64,000 nucleotides of DNA from NCBI RefSeq assembly GCF_030272895.1, contig NZ_JALRNF010000036.1:1-64000 (forward strand). Direction: 5' to 3'. Shown one piece after another: positions 8,921-17,213 of the stretch; within the stretch, counting starts at the first letter, position 1, and the number at the start of each line of letters is the position of its first letter. Both the position numbers and the translations under genes were made by a program. The notes beneath the pieces were generated by a model, which was not told the origin of the DNA, searched no databases, and saw only the letters and a program-made list of their open reading frames with translations. This DNA comes from Pseudomonas sp. BGr12 (GTDB lineage Bacteria > Pseudomonadota > Gammaproteobacteria > Pseudomonadales > Pseudomonadaceae).

Positions 8921-9028
8921 TCAGGTGCCGAGCAACAGGTTTAGCACAGGGTGTGCGATCAGCGCACAGAAAAGCAGCACGAGCCCCCTGCGCCGATTGA
9001 CCAAATTAACCAAACGGTACATTTTCAT
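8921..9028 (-). CDS. Possible 35-aa membrane peptide
   Basis: An open frame MKMYRLVNLVNRRRGLVLLF... with a basic N-terminus, then one hydrophobic segment (LVLLFCALIAHPVLNLLLGT) and a stop. A good Shine-Dalgarno (AAAGGAAG) precedes the ATG, and the frame ends 14 bases before the phosphodiesterase start, as an operon leader gene would. No family was recognised. It is divergent from, and only 38 bases away from, the quinate/shikimate dehydrogenase start, so that gene's promoter would have to lie inside this frame. Conservation across species is needed to accept it. Confidence 0.4.
   Translation of the reverse strand: MKMYRLVNLVNRRRGLVLLFCALIAHPVLNLLLGT
9006..9019 (+). promoter_or_regulatory. 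Candidate operator before the quinate/shikimate dehydrogenase
   Basis: TTAACCAAACGGTA at 9006-9019 shares the 12-mer TAACCAAACGGT with the inverted repeat in front of pcaH (20440-20455). It lies just after a -35-like TTGACC (8997-9002). It also lies inside the possible 35-aa frame on the other strand, which weakens the call. Confidence 0.35.
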
Positions 9029-9066
9029 CTAAGGCTTCCTTTCAAGAACAACACTGGAGTTATCCG

Positions 9067-9927
9067 ATGAACCCGGCCCCCTCCCCCGGCATCCTCGCCG
9101 GCCTGATCGGCGCAGGCATCCAGGCCTCCCGCACCCCGGCACTGCATGAACACGAAGGCCGTGCCCAGGGCCTGAACTACCTGTACCGGTTGATCGACCT
9201 GGACCAGCTCAAGCTCGACAGCAGCGCCCTGGAACAACTGCTCACCGCTGCCGAGACCATGGGCTACACCGGCCTGAACATCACTTTCCCGTGCAAGCAG
9301 GCGATCCTGCCGCTACTCGACGAGCTCTCGGACGAAGCCCGGGGCATTGGTGCGGTCAATACCGTGGTGCTCAAGGACGGCAAGCGCGTCGGCCACAACA
9401 CCGACTGCCTGGGCTTTGCCGAAGGCTTTCGCCGGGGGCTGAGCGACGCGCCACGCAACCAGGTGGTGCAGATGGGCGCCGGCGGCGCCGGGGCGGCGGT
9501 GGCCCATGCGCTGCTGGCCGAAGGGGTTGGCCAACTGACCGTGTTCGATGTCGAACTGGCCCGCGCCCAGGCGCTGGTGGACAACCTCAACGCCCACTTC
9601 GAGGGCAGCCGCGCCCGCGTCGGCCATGAGCTGCAAAGCGCCCTGGCCAGCGCCGACGGCCTGGTCAACACCACGCCCATGGGCATGGCCAAACTGCCGG
9701 GGATGCCGGTGCCCAAGGCCTTGCTGCGGGCGCAGCTGTGGGTCGCGGAGATCGTCTACTTTCCGCTGGAAACCGAGTTGCTGCGTGAAGCCCGGGCACT
9801 GGGCTGCCGTACCTTGGATGGCTCGAACATGGCGGTGTTCCAGGCGGTGAAGGCGTTTGAACTGTTCAGCGGGCGCGAGGCGGATGCGGCGCGGATGCTG
9901 GCGCATTTCGGGCGCATGGGCAGCTGA
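9067..9927 (+). CDS. Quinate/shikimate dehydrogenase (QDH type)
   Basis: A 286-aa Rossmann enzyme oxidising quinate and/or shikimate to the 3-dehydro compound. It resembles the catabolic Corynebacterium QsuD type more than biosynthetic AroE. The substrate loop reads SRTPALHEHEG (residues 21-31), the catalytic lysine is in NITFPCKQAIL (K77) and the aspartate in GHNTDCLGF (D113). The dinucleotide motif is MGAGGAGAA (about 136-144). The second beta-strand ends in an aspartate (VFDVELARAQ, D161) rather than the NRT of NADP-dependent AroE, suggesting NAD. It is the first gene of the hydroaromatic block, close to quiC. A weak TGGAG precedes the ATG. Confidence 0.88.
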   Translation: MNPAPSPGILAGLIGAGIQASRTPALHEHEGRAQGLNYLYRLIDLDQLKLDSSALEQLLTAAETMGYTGLNITFPCKQAILPLLDELSDEARGIGAVNTVVLKDGKRVGHNTDCLGFAEGFRRGLSDAPRNQVVQMGAGGAGAAVAHALLAEGVGQLTVFDVELARAQALVDNLNAHFEGSRARVGHELQSALASADGLVNTTPMGMAKLPGMPVPKALLRAQLWVAEIVYFPLETELLREARALGCRTLDGSNMAVFQAVKAFELFSGREADAARMLAHFGRMGS

Positions 9928-9958
9928 AAAGCATCGCAGGGCTTATGGGAGCAACTGC

Positions 9959-10098
9959 CTTTGTGGGAGCTGGCGCAGCCTGCGATCGACTGCACAGCAG
10001 TCGCAATCCGGCCACCTCATTGAGTCAGATGCACTGAGGCGGTCTGGTTTTACGGCCGCTTCGCGCCCGATCGCAGCCTATCGGCAGCTCCCACAAAG
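9959..10098. repeat. Long inverted-repeat element (second REP class)
   Basis: A perfect 14-base inverted repeat, CTTTGTGGGAGCTG (9959-9972) with CAGCTCCCACAAAG (10085-10098), brackets about 110 bases. The interior has further REP-like half sites (GCGCAGCCTGCGATCG near 9973 and CGATCGCAGCC near 10070). It differs in core sequence from the other REPs here. It fills the gap between the converging dehydrogenase and TetR genes. Confidence 0.75.
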
Positions 10099-10111
10099 TC
10101 CGAGGGCAATT

Positions 10112-10780
10112 TCAGGCCTGCAGATAGCGCAACACCGACTCGCAGATCATCTCCCGATGGCGGTCCTTGATCGCCTTGTCCTCGAACTCCACCTGGAAGA
10201 TCTCGCCAAAGGTGTGCCGGTTCGAGACCCGATAGAAACAGAACGAACTGATCAACAGGTGCACATCCAGCGCCTCCAGGCCCTGGCGGAACACGCCCTC
10301 GTCGGCGCCACGCTTGAGCAACTCATCCAGCGCCATCAACACGGTCTTGTTCATCGAACGAATGGCCGAGGAGCGCTTCACATACTCGCCATGGTGCATG
10401 TTCTCGTTGCAGACGATGCGCACGAAATCGACATTGCGGTCATGGTGGTCGAAGGTGAATTCCACCAGCCGGCGTATGCCCTGGCGCGGCTCGAGCTCGG
10501 CCAGGTGCAGGCTGCTTTCGGTGCTGCGGATATCCCCGTAGAGCTTCTCCAGCACCTCTACATACAACTGCTCCTTGCTGTTGAAGTAGTAGTAGATCAT
10601 GCGCTTGGAGGTGTGGGTGCGCTCGGCGATGGCATCGACCCGGGCACCGGCCAGGCCCTGCTGGACGAATTCGCTGATCGCCGCCTGCAGGATGTTCTCG
10701 CGGGTCTTTTCCGGGTTGTTCTTGCGGCCCTTGCGCAGCGCCGGTCCGGGCGCTGCGCCAAGTGCTGGGGTAGTCGTCAT
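10112..10780 (-). CDS. TetR-family transcriptional regulator
   Basis: A 222-aa regulator with an N-terminal helix-turn-helix at about residues 25-70 (TRENILQAAISEFVQQGLAGARVDAIAERTHTSKRMIYYYFNSKEQLY, quoted here only for its span in parts: ENILQAA, ARVDAIAERT, KRMIYYYF). The ligand domain is of the RutR-like C-terminal type. It sits between the dehydrogenase and quiC genes, so it probably controls quinate/shikimate catabolism in response to a hydroaromatic inducer. Palindromes near quiC and pcaH are candidate targets. It is read in the same direction as quiC, 66 bases downstream. Confidence 0.85.
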   Translation of the reverse strand: MTTTPALGAAPGPALRKGRKNNPEKTRENILQAAISEFVQQGLAGARVDAIAERTHTSKRMIYYYFNSKEQLYVEVLEKLYGDIRSTESSLHLAELEPRQGIRRLVEFTFDHHDRNVDFVRIVCNENMHHGEYVKRSSAIRSMNKTVLMALDELLKRGADEGVFRQGLEALDVHLLISSFCFYRVSNRHTFGEIFQVEFEDKAIKDRHREMICESVLRYLQA

Positions 10781-10846
10781 ACGGGACTCTTGGCCAACGG
10801 TTAACCCGGTGATTATGAGCCCCGGGACTTGAGGAAGAAAGCCTGA

Positions 10847-12757
10847 CTACAAACGCGCCGGCGCCGGCGACCCGCCCCGCGCCTTGGCCATGGCGGCCAG
10901 ACGCACGGCCACGTTGGCCGCACCATAACCGCTGTAGCCATTGCGCCGCTGGATGATCTCGAAGAAGAAGCGCTCCTCGAACGGCTCGGTGTACACGTGG
11001 AACAGCTCGCCGCCCTGGGCATCGCGGTCGTAGAGCACGTTGTAGTAGGCCAGTTCGCTCAAGAACTCGTCGTTGAAATCGAAGCGCGCCGCCAGGTCAT
11101 CGTAGTAGTTCAGCGGGATGTCCAGCAGGGCCACGCCGGACTCCTTGGCCTGCTTGACCGCGGCGAAGATGTCGGCGCAATCGAAGGCGATATGGTGCAC
11201 GCCCGAGCCGCGATAGTGCGACAGCGCGTGGGCGATGGCGGTGTTGCGGTTCTCCGAGATATTCAGTGGCAGGCGGATCGAGCTGCAACGACTGCGCAGC
11301 GCCCGGCTCTTGACCAGGCCATAGGGGTCGGGCAGCACCACTTCGTCGTCGGCGGTGAAATCCAGCACGCTCTTGTAGAACAGCGCCCAGCTGTCCAGGC
11401 CGTCGGCCGGCAAGGCCAGGGCCATGTGGTCGATGCGCGTCAGCCCCAGGCTGTTGGCCGGTTGCTGCTGCAGGCTGAAGTCGGTGTCATAGATGGTCCG
11501 GCCTTCGGCGTCCTGGTCGACCAGGTAGATCAGGCTGCCGTCCGGTGCCCGCACCGCCGCCAGTTCACGCTCGTTGGGCCCGACCAGACCGCGGTAGGGT
11601 TGCCCCTGGTAGGCCACTGCCCGGGCCAGGGCCTGGGCGCTGTCCTTGACCCGGATGGCCGTGGCACACAGCGAAGGCCCATGGCTTTCGAAGAAGTTGT
11701 GGGCGAAGGAATAGGGTTCGGCATTGAGGATCAGGTTGATGTCACCCTGGCGCAGCAGGCTGACGTTCTTCGAGCGGTGTACGCCGGCACGGGCGAAGCC
11801 CAGGCGCTCCAGCCAGTTACCCAGCTTGGCGCCCAGGGCGTCGTCCACGGCGAATTCGAGAAACTCGATGCCATCGTAGGCGCTGGCTGCCGGTGGTGCG
11901 AACAGCAGTTCATCCTGCGCCAGCGGCACGCTCTGCTGGGCGAGGCGCTGGCGGGTCTTTTCCTCCAGGTACAGCAGCGAACGCAGGCCGTCAGCGGCAT
12001 TGGCCCGGGGCGGCGCGGCGCGGAAGCCGTCGTTGAAGATCTCCAGCGACAGGGGCCCGTCATAGCCGCTGGCCAGGATCGGCGCAAGAAAGCCCGCCAG
12101 GTCGAATTCGCCCTGCCCCGGGAAGCAGCGGAAATGCCGGCTCCACTCCAGCACATCCATGGCCAGCAGGGGCGCGTCGGCCATCTGCACGAAGAAGATC
12201 TTGTCGCCAGGGACCTGGGCGATGCCCCGTGGGTCGCCCTTGAGCGACAAGGTGTGGAAGCTGTCGAGAATCATCCCGAGGCTGCGGTGGTCGGCGGCCT
12301 GGACGATGTCCCAGACCTGCTCCCAGGTGTTCACATGCCGGCCCCAGGCCAGGGCCTCGTAGCCGATGCGCAGGTCGCGGGCGCCGGCGCGCTCGGCCAG
12401 CAGACGCAGGTCGTCGACCAGCACCTGGCGCTCGCCGATGGCGTCGGCGGCGACGTTGCTGCACACCAGCACCAGATCGGTGCCCAGCTCCTGCATCAGG
12501 TCGAACTTGCGCTCGGCGCGGTCGAGGTTGCGGGCCAGGCGATCGCGGCGACAGCCCTCGAAGTCGCGAAACGGCTGGAACAGGGTGATTGCCAGGCCCA
12601 GGTCGGCGCAACGCTGGCGGATTTCCCGCGGGCTGCCGGCGTAGTACAGCAAGTCATTCTCGAAGATCTCGACACCCTCGAAGCCTGCGGCGGCAATGGC
12701 TTCGAGTTTTTCAGGCAGGGTACCGCTCAAGGACACGGTGGCAATCGAACGCTGCAT
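10847..12757 (-). CDS. quiC: 3-dehydroshikimate dehydratase, fused HPPD-like type
   Basis: A 636-aa two-domain protein converting 3-dehydroshikimate to protocatechuate. Residues about 1-270 form a sugar-phosphate-isomerase TIM barrel (start MQRSIATVSLSGTLPEKLEAI) with metal-ligand segments YEALAWG, LDSFHTL and LEIFNDGF. Residues about 285-625 form a vicinal-oxygen-chelate domain like 4-hydroxyphenylpyruvate dioxygenase (GVHHIAFDCADIFAAV, RNGYSGYGAAN near the end). This fusion is known for Pseudomonas QuiC1, where activity lies in the barrel. GGAGCC precedes the chosen ATG; a 23-residue upstream extension was rejected. It is divergent from the uptake MFS. Confidence 0.92.
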   Translation of the reverse strand: MQRSIATVSLSGTLPEKLEAIAAAGFEGVEIFENDLLYYAGSPREIRQRCADLGLAITLFQPFRDFEGCRRDRLARNLDRAERKFDLMQELGTDLVLVCSNVAADAIGERQVLVDDLRLLAERAGARDLRIGYEALAWGRHVNTWEQVWDIVQAADHRSLGMILDSFHTLSLKGDPRGIAQVPGDKIFFVQMADAPLLAMDVLEWSRHFRCFPGQGEFDLAGFLAPILASGYDGPLSLEIFNDGFRAAPPRANAADGLRSLLYLEEKTRQRLAQQSVPLAQDELLFAPPAASAYDGIEFLEFAVDDALGAKLGNWLERLGFARAGVHRSKNVSLLRQGDINLILNAEPYSFAHNFFESHGPSLCATAIRVKDSAQALARAVAYQGQPYRGLVGPNERELAAVRAPDGSLIYLVDQDAEGRTIYDTDFSLQQQPANSLGLTRIDHMALALPADGLDSWALFYKSVLDFTADDEVVLPDPYGLVKSRALRSRCSSIRLPLNISENRNTAIAHALSHYRGSGVHHIAFDCADIFAAVKQAKESGVALLDIPLNYYDDLAARFDFNDEFLSELAYYNVLYDRDAQGGELFHVYTEPFEERFFFEIIQRRNGYSGYGAANVAVRLAAMAKARGGSPAPARL

Positions 12758-12836
12758 TTTTCTGGCTCCGATGGGCAGGCAATTCCCGGATGCTGTGATT
12801 ATTGGCGGCGAACAAAATTTGCTCAATTGAAAAGGT

Positions 12837-12850
12837 ACTAACTGGTTAGT
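12837..12850. promoter_or_regulatory. TetR-type palindromic operator between quiC and the MFS gene
   Basis: ACTAACTGGTTAGT is a perfect inverted repeat (ACTAAC/GTTAGT, 2-base spacer) placed 80 bases upstream of quiC and about 205 upstream of the MFS gene. Its size and symmetry suit a TetR dimer, and a TetR gene lies at 10112-10780. The remaining gap to 13056 holds no gene. Confidence 0.55.
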
Positions 12851-12855
12851 TTTGT

Positions 12856-12870
12856 GTTCGATTATCGCCC
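12856..12870 (+). promoter_or_regulatory. Possible PcaR-like site
   Basis: GTTCGATTATCGCCC matches 13 of 15 bases of the P. putida PcaR operator as I remember it (GTTCGATAATCGCAC). A -10-like CATAAT follows directly (12870-12875) for the rightward MFS gene. If real, it would link uptake to the beta-ketoadipate regulon. Confidence 0.35.
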
Positions 12871-13056
12871 ATAATAGCGCTCAACGAATTGACCCTTTTT
12901 TGACCACAGGCGCACCATTTCGACACCGGGCAGTGTTGCTCGAACGGCCAAAAGCCATTCGACCCCTGCCATTCACACGACAGCCGACACCCCGGCGTCC
13001 TGAGCGTTGCGTGACCCAAGGCTCGACCCATAAACATAAAAACGGGTACTCCTCCC

Positions 13057-14397
13057 ATGATCCATTCGCACAGCACCCGCATGGCCCAGCCGCAGGCCAG
13101 CACCCCGCATGCCGGCATCGGCGACAAGATCCGTGGCGCCATGGCTGTCGGCAAGACCCGCTGGGTCATGCTGGCCCTGGTGTTCTTCGCCACCACCCTG
13201 AACTACATCGACCGCGCCGCCCTGGGCGTCATGCAGCCGATCCTGGCCAAGGAAATGAGCTGGACGGCGATGGATTACGCCAACATCAACTTCTGGTTCC
13301 AGGTCGGCTACGCCATCGGCTTCGTCCTCCAGGGCCGGTTGATCGACCGCATCGGCGTCAAGCGCGTGTTCTTCTGCGCCGTGCTGCTCTGGAGCCTGGC
13401 CACCGGCGCTCATGGCCTGGCCACCTCGGCGGTGGGCTTCATGGTCTGCCGCTTCATCCTCGGCCTGACCGAAGCAGCCAACTACCCGGCCTGCGTCAAG
13501 ACCACCCGCCTGTGGTTCCCGGCCGGCGAGCGCGCGGTGGCCACCGGTATCTTCAATGCCGGCACCAACGTCGGCGCCATGTTCACCCCTATGCTGCTGC
13601 CACTGGTGCTGACGATCTGGGGCTGGCAGGCCGCGTTCCTCGGCATGGCGATGCTGGGCCTGGTGTGGGTGGTGTTCTGGGGCCTGAAGTACTTCAACCC
13701 CGAGAACCATCCGACGGTGAGCAAGGAAGAACTGGCCTACGTACAGAGTGAAGTGGAACCGGAACAGGCCCGCGTGCCGTTCTCGCGAATCCTGCGCATG
13801 CGCGGGACCTGGGCCTTCGCCCTGGCCTATTCGATCACCGCGCCGGTGTTCTGGTTCTACCTGTACTGGCTGCCACCGTTCCTCAACCAGCAATACAGCC
13901 TGGGCATCAGCGTCACCCAGATGGGCATTCCGCTGATCGTCATCTACGTCTGTGCCGACTTCGGCAGCGTCGGGGGCGGCATACTCTCGTCGTTCCTGAT
14001 CGGCCGCGGCATGGCCCCGGTCAAGGCGCGCCTGTTGTCGATGCTGCTGTTCGCCTCGACCATCATCAGCGTGATCTTCGCCGCCGGCGCCAGCAGCCTG
14101 TGGGTCGCGGTACTGGCCATCTCCCTGGCGATCGCCGCGCACCAGGCCTGGACTGCCAATATCTGGAGCCTGGTGATGGACTACACGCCCAAGCACATGA
14201 TGAGCACGGTGTTCGGCTTCGGCGGCATGTGCGCGGCCATTGGCGGGATGTTCATGACCCAGCTGGTCGGCTACATCCTGACCACCACCAATAACAACTA
14301 CGCCTTGCTGTTCACCCTGATCCCGGCCATGTACTTCATTGCCCTGGTGTGGATGTACCTGATGGCCCCGCGCAAGGTACCTGAAGTCAAAGCCTAG
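13057..14397 (+). CDS. MFS transporter (ACS family), probable quinate/shikimate uptake
   Basis: A 446-aa, 12-helix anion:cation symporter-type MFS protein. Typical motifs are NYIDRAALGVMQP in helix 1, the RLIDRIGVKRVF loop, and RFILGLTEAANYPACVKTTRLWFPAGERA, given here in span. The ACS family carries hexuronates, phthalates, tartrate and aromatic or hydroaromatic acids. Divergence from quiC makes a hydroaromatic acid the likely substrate (inference). No clear Shine-Dalgarno precedes the ATG at 13057; a second ATG at 13081 is possible. Its stop shares CTAG with the converging EamA gene. Confidence 0.88.
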   Translation: MIHSHSTRMAQPQASTPHAGIGDKIRGAMAVGKTRWVMLALVFFATTLNYIDRAALGVMQPILAKEMSWTAMDYANINFWFQVGYAIGFVLQGRLIDRIGVKRVFFCAVLLWSLATGAHGLATSAVGFMVCRFILGLTEAANYPACVKTTRLWFPAGERAVATGIFNAGTNVGAMFTPMLLPLVLTIWGWQAAFLGMAMLGLVWVVFWGLKYFNPENHPTVSKEELAYVQSEVEPEQARVPFSRILRMRGTWAFALAYSITAPVFWFYLYWLPPFLNQQYSLGISVTQMGIPLIVIYVCADFGSVGGGILSSFLIGRGMAPVKARLLSMLLFASTIISVIFAAGASSLWVAVLAISLAIAAHQAWTANIWSLVMDYTPKHMMSTVFGFGGMCAAIGGMFMTQLVGYILTTTNNNYALLFTLIPAMYFIALVWMYLMAPRKVPEVKA

Positions 14398-15272
14398 GGC
14401 TTGCGCTGCAACCAGGCAGCGCCCAGCCCGCTGAGGCAGATCAGTGCAATACCGACCAGCCCGGCCATGTCCGGGCTGTGTCCGAACAGCACCAGGCCGA
14501 GTATCCCGGCAAACACGATCTGGCAGTAACTGAACGGCGCCAGCATGGCCGGCGGGGCATGGCGGAACGCCTGGGTCAGGAACAGGTGCGCGGTCATCCC
14601 GCAGGTGCCCAGCGCCACCGCCATCAGGCCGTGCACCAGCGTCGGGGTCTGCCAGAACATCGGCACGATGGCGCTCATCACCAAGGTGTTGAGCAGGCCG
14701 GTGAAAAAGTTGCTGGTGGTCGGGCTGTCGGTGCCACTGAGCTTGCGGGTCAGCAACTGGTAGAAGCAGAAGCACAGCGCCGAACCGAAGGGCAGCAACA
14801 CCGCCGGTTTGAACAGCGCACCGCCGGGATGGATGATCACCGTCACCCCGACGAAACTCACCAGCACCGCCACCCACTGGCCACGGGTCACCTTCTCGCC
14901 CAATAGCGGCAGCGACAGCGCCGTCACCAGCAAGGGCGCGAGGAAGTTGACCGCCGTGGCTTCGGCCAATGGAATGTACTGCAAGGCCGTGGTGAACAGC
15001 AGGCTGGTGCCCAGCAGGCACAACGCACGCAACGCCTGCAGGCCGGGCCGGCGGGTACGCAGCACGCGCAAGCCCGACTGCGGCAGGAAGATCGCCATCA
15101 TCAGCAGGGTATGCACCAGGTAACGGGCCCAGACCACCCAGAGAATCGGATAGAACCCGGCCAGGTACTTGGACAGGGCATCGTGGCTGGCGAATAGGAA
15201 GGTCGCCAGCACCACCAGCAGAATGCCCCGCAGTGGCTGGCTGGATTGGGTAAGCGCTGTGGGACGGGGCAT
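14394..15272 (-). CDS. EamA/DMT-family transporter
   Basis: A 292-aa, ten-helix drug/metabolite transporter with two EamA halves. The first half has FLFASHDALSKYLAG and TALQYIPLAEATAVNFLAPLL; the second ends in FSYCQIVFAGILGLVLFG. The start MPRPTALTQSSQPLRG was chosen because upstream codons are not family-like. It lies 16 bases downstream of the TIM-barrel gene, so it probably exports or imports that enzyme's substrate or product. Its stop codon overlaps the MFS stop on the other strand by four bases. Confidence 0.85.
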   Translation of the reverse strand: MPRPTALTQSSQPLRGILLVVLATFLFASHDALSKYLAGFYPILWVVWARYLVHTLLMMAIFLPQSGLRVLRTRRPGLQALRALCLLGTSLLFTTALQYIPLAEATAVNFLAPLLVTALSLPLLGEKVTRGQWVAVLVSFVGVTVIIHPGGALFKPAVLLPFGSALCFCFYQLLTRKLSGTDSPTTSNFFTGLLNTLVMSAIVPMFWQTPTLVHGLMAVALGTCGMTAHLFLTQAFRHAPPAMLAPFSYCQIVFAGILGLVLFGHSPDMAGLVGIALICLSGLGAAWLQRKP

Positions 15273-15288
15273 GCAATCGGCTCGCGAG

Positions 15289-16104
15289 TTAGTGCTGCAG
15301 GAGCAGCTGACGGGTCTTATCAAGGGCCATCCGGGCCCGCTGCAGGGCGCTGACGCCCTGTTCATACAGGTGTCGCGTGGGGATTTCCAGGCTCAAGGGG
15401 ATCGACGCCGGCAGGCTGCTCAGCAATCCTGCCAGGTCGCAATCGCCGTCACCGGGAAAACGCCGCTCGTTACGGGCCTGACGCAAGATCTCGGCCATGT
15501 CGTCGGGCCGCGGCCCGGCCACATCGCACAACTGAGCATACCGCAGGCGCGAAGGCGCGACCTGGCGCAGTTCCTCCAGCGACGAGGCCGAACGGTCGAA
15601 GTGGAAGGCATCGACCAGCACGCAGCCGTTGTCGCGCCCGGCGGCCTCGACGATGCGCAGGGCCTGGGTGAGGTTCCTGGCGTCGGTCCAGGGCATGAAT
15701 TCCAGGTGCGGATGCAGGCCGTACTGCCCGGCCAGGTCGCACAGGGCGGTGAAGTTCTCGGTCAGGCGCTGCTCGTCGGGGTCATTGCCGGCCACCAGCA
15801 ATTCACTTGCGCCGAATTCGGCGCCCACGGCCAGCAGCGCCTCGAAGTCGGCGACACGGGTTTCGGCCTTCAGGCGCAGGATCTCCACATCCAGCACCCG
15901 GATCCCGGTGTCGCGCAGGCGCGCGGCGGTACGCCGGCGCAGGTCGGCATCGCTCACCAGAGGGAAGTGATGCTCCTCGGGCGTGGCCGGCTCCAGGCGC
16001 AGGCCGACATGGCTGTAGCCGGCGCGGGCGGCGACTTCGACCATCTCTTCGGGAGAGAGCTCGAGGACGGTCAGGGCGGCCAGGGACAAGACGGGTTGAC
16101 TCAT
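15289..16104 (-). CDS. TIM-barrel sugar-phosphate isomerase/epimerase-like protein
   Basis: A 271-aa AP-endonuclease-2-superfamily barrel. Visible metal-site candidates are HLEFMPW (Glu), LVDAFHFDRS (Asp-His) and SLEIPTR (Glu). Relatives include dehydroshikimate dehydratases, hydroxypyruvate isomerases and epimerases, and it resembles a stand-alone version of the QuiC barrel. It is first in a two-gene unit with the EamA transporter. A TGGAA-N5-TTCCA-like box 31 bases upstream matches one before the divergent flavoprotein gene, so both are probably controlled by the neighbouring IclR protein. The reaction is unknown. Confidence 0.75.
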   Translation of the reverse strand: MSQPVLSLAALTVLELSPEEMVEVAARAGYSHVGLRLEPATPEEHHFPLVSDADLRRRTAARLRDTGIRVLDVEILRLKAETRVADFEALLAVGAEFGASELLVAGNDPDEQRLTENFTALCDLAGQYGLHPHLEFMPWTDARNLTQALRIVEAAGRDNGCVLVDAFHFDRSASSLEELRQVAPSRLRYAQLCDVAGPRPDDMAEILRQARNERRFPGDGDCDLAGLLSSLPASIPLSLEIPTRHLYEQGVSALQRARMALDKTRQLLLQH

Positions 16105-16134
16105 GGGGATGATCTCAGCTTGTTTTTTATTATT

Positions 16135-16149
16135 TAGAACCTAGTTCCA
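16135..16149 (-). promoter_or_regulatory. IclR-type operator, copy 1
   Basis: TAGAACCTAGTTCCA; on the minus strand it reads TGGAA-CTAGG-TTCTA. It has the same arms and spacing as the 17161 site, with one arm mismatch, and lies 31 bases upstream of the TIM-barrel gene. Confidence 0.6.
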
Positions 16150-16179
16150 ATTTCAACGCAAGCTAAAAAATACCCCTCC

Positions 16180-16253
16180 CTGTAGGAGCGGGCTTGCCCC
16201 GCGATTGCGCTGTGTCAGTCACATCGAATCGCGGGGCAAGCCCGCTCCTACAG
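16180..16253. repeat. REP inverted pair
   Basis: Perfect 27-base arms at 16180-16206 and 16227-16253 (core TGTAGGAGCGGGCTTGCCCC) with a 20-base loop, ending seven bases before the IclR stop codon. Confidence 0.92.
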
Positions 16254-16259
16254 ATTCAA

Positions 16260-17036
16260 TCAGGAGAACAGTTCAGAAGCCGGGCTCGCCGCCGACAGCT
16301 CCGCCGCTGCCGCCAGCAGCACCGGCGCCAGCTCGTGCATGCGCGCCTCGCTCATCCGCGCACTGGGTCCGGCCACGCTGAGCACGCCGACCGCATGCCC
16401 GTCCAGCGGATGACGAACCACCGCCGCCAGTGCCGAAGTACCCACCGCCGAGCTTTCCACCACCCAGGCATAGCCGTGCTCGCGGGCCAGACGCAGGCGT
16501 TCGAGCAGTTCGGCATTGGAGGCCGGGGCGTTGGGGCCGAAGTCTTCGCGCCGGGCGATACCCTGGCGCTCCACCAGCACCAGGGCCTGGGCATCGCTCA
16601 GGCTCGACAGCCAGGCATGCCCGGAGGCGGTGTAGAACAGCGGCGCATCGCGGCCCATGTCGGGGTCGTAGCGCAGCCCCGAGCGGGCGCCCTGGGCCTT
16701 GGCGATCCAGGTCTGGCGATCGCCTTCGATCACCCCCAGGCGCACCAGCTCGCCGGTCTGCTGGGCCAACTGGTCGAGGATCGGCTGGACAATGTCGGCA
16801 CCACTGCTGGCCAGGTAGCGAAAACCCATGGCCACCAGCCGGGTGCTCAAGTGGTAGCGGCTGCTTTCCGGGTTTTGCCGCACGTAGCCCAGGCGCATCA
16901 GCTCGGCGAGCATGCGATGGGTCGCGCTCTTGGGAATCTGCAGCTCTTCGGCCAGGGTCTGCAGGGCAACGCCCCGGGGCTCGCTGGTAAGGCGTTCAAC
17001 GAGGTTGAACGCACGTTCTATCTGACTGCCGGCCAT
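16260..17036 (-). CDS. IclR-family transcriptional regulator
   Basis: A 258-aa regulator. The N-terminal winged helix reads QIERAFNLVERL, then ALQTLAEELQIPKSATHRML (about residues 25-44). The C-terminal effector domain has VRHPLDGHAVGVLSVAGPSARM. The start MAGSQIERAF follows CAGGGA; an 18-residue upstream extension is not family-like. It is divergent from the flavoprotein gene, and the flanking TGGAA-N5-TTCCA boxes are its likely targets. The effector is unknown; related IclR proteins sense aromatic or hydroaromatic acids. Confidence 0.88.
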   Translation of the reverse strand: MAGSQIERAFNLVERLTSEPRGVALQTLAEELQIPKSATHRMLAELMRLGYVRQNPESSRYHLSTRLVAMGFRYLASSGADIVQPILDQLAQQTGELVRLGVIEGDRQTWIAKAQGARSGLRYDPDMGRDAPLFYTASGHAWLSSLSDAQALVLVERQGIARREDFGPNAPASNAELLERLRLAREHGYAWVVESSAVGTSALAAVVRHPLDGHAVGVLSVAGPSARMSEARMHELAPVLLAAAAELSAASPASELFS

Positions 17037-17160
17037 GGTCACGGTCCCTGAAAATTTTGCCGATTCTAAAGAGCCACGGGCAAAGCGCAAATCACTGTCC
17101 GATCTTCGCCCACTTTGTCGCCTGGCCGCTTGGCCCGGATGCGCCTCGAATCATAGAATA

Positions 17161-17175
17161 TGGAATCTGGTTCCA
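17161..17175 (+). promoter_or_regulatory. IclR-type operator, copy 2
   Basis: TGGAATCTGGTTCCA is a perfect palindrome (TGGAA-N5-TTCCA), flanked on both sides by GAATA. It is centred 46 bases upstream of the flavoprotein ATG and 132 upstream of the IclR gene. Confidence 0.65.
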
Positions 17176-17213
17176 GAATATAACAAAACCCATCGTTCGA
17201 GGAGACTGCGCCC

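Noticed and set aside
12973..15276. A 767-residue minus-strand frame across the MFS and EamA genes
   Set aside because: Low-complexity shadow composition; the recognisable MFS and EamA proteins lie in other frames.
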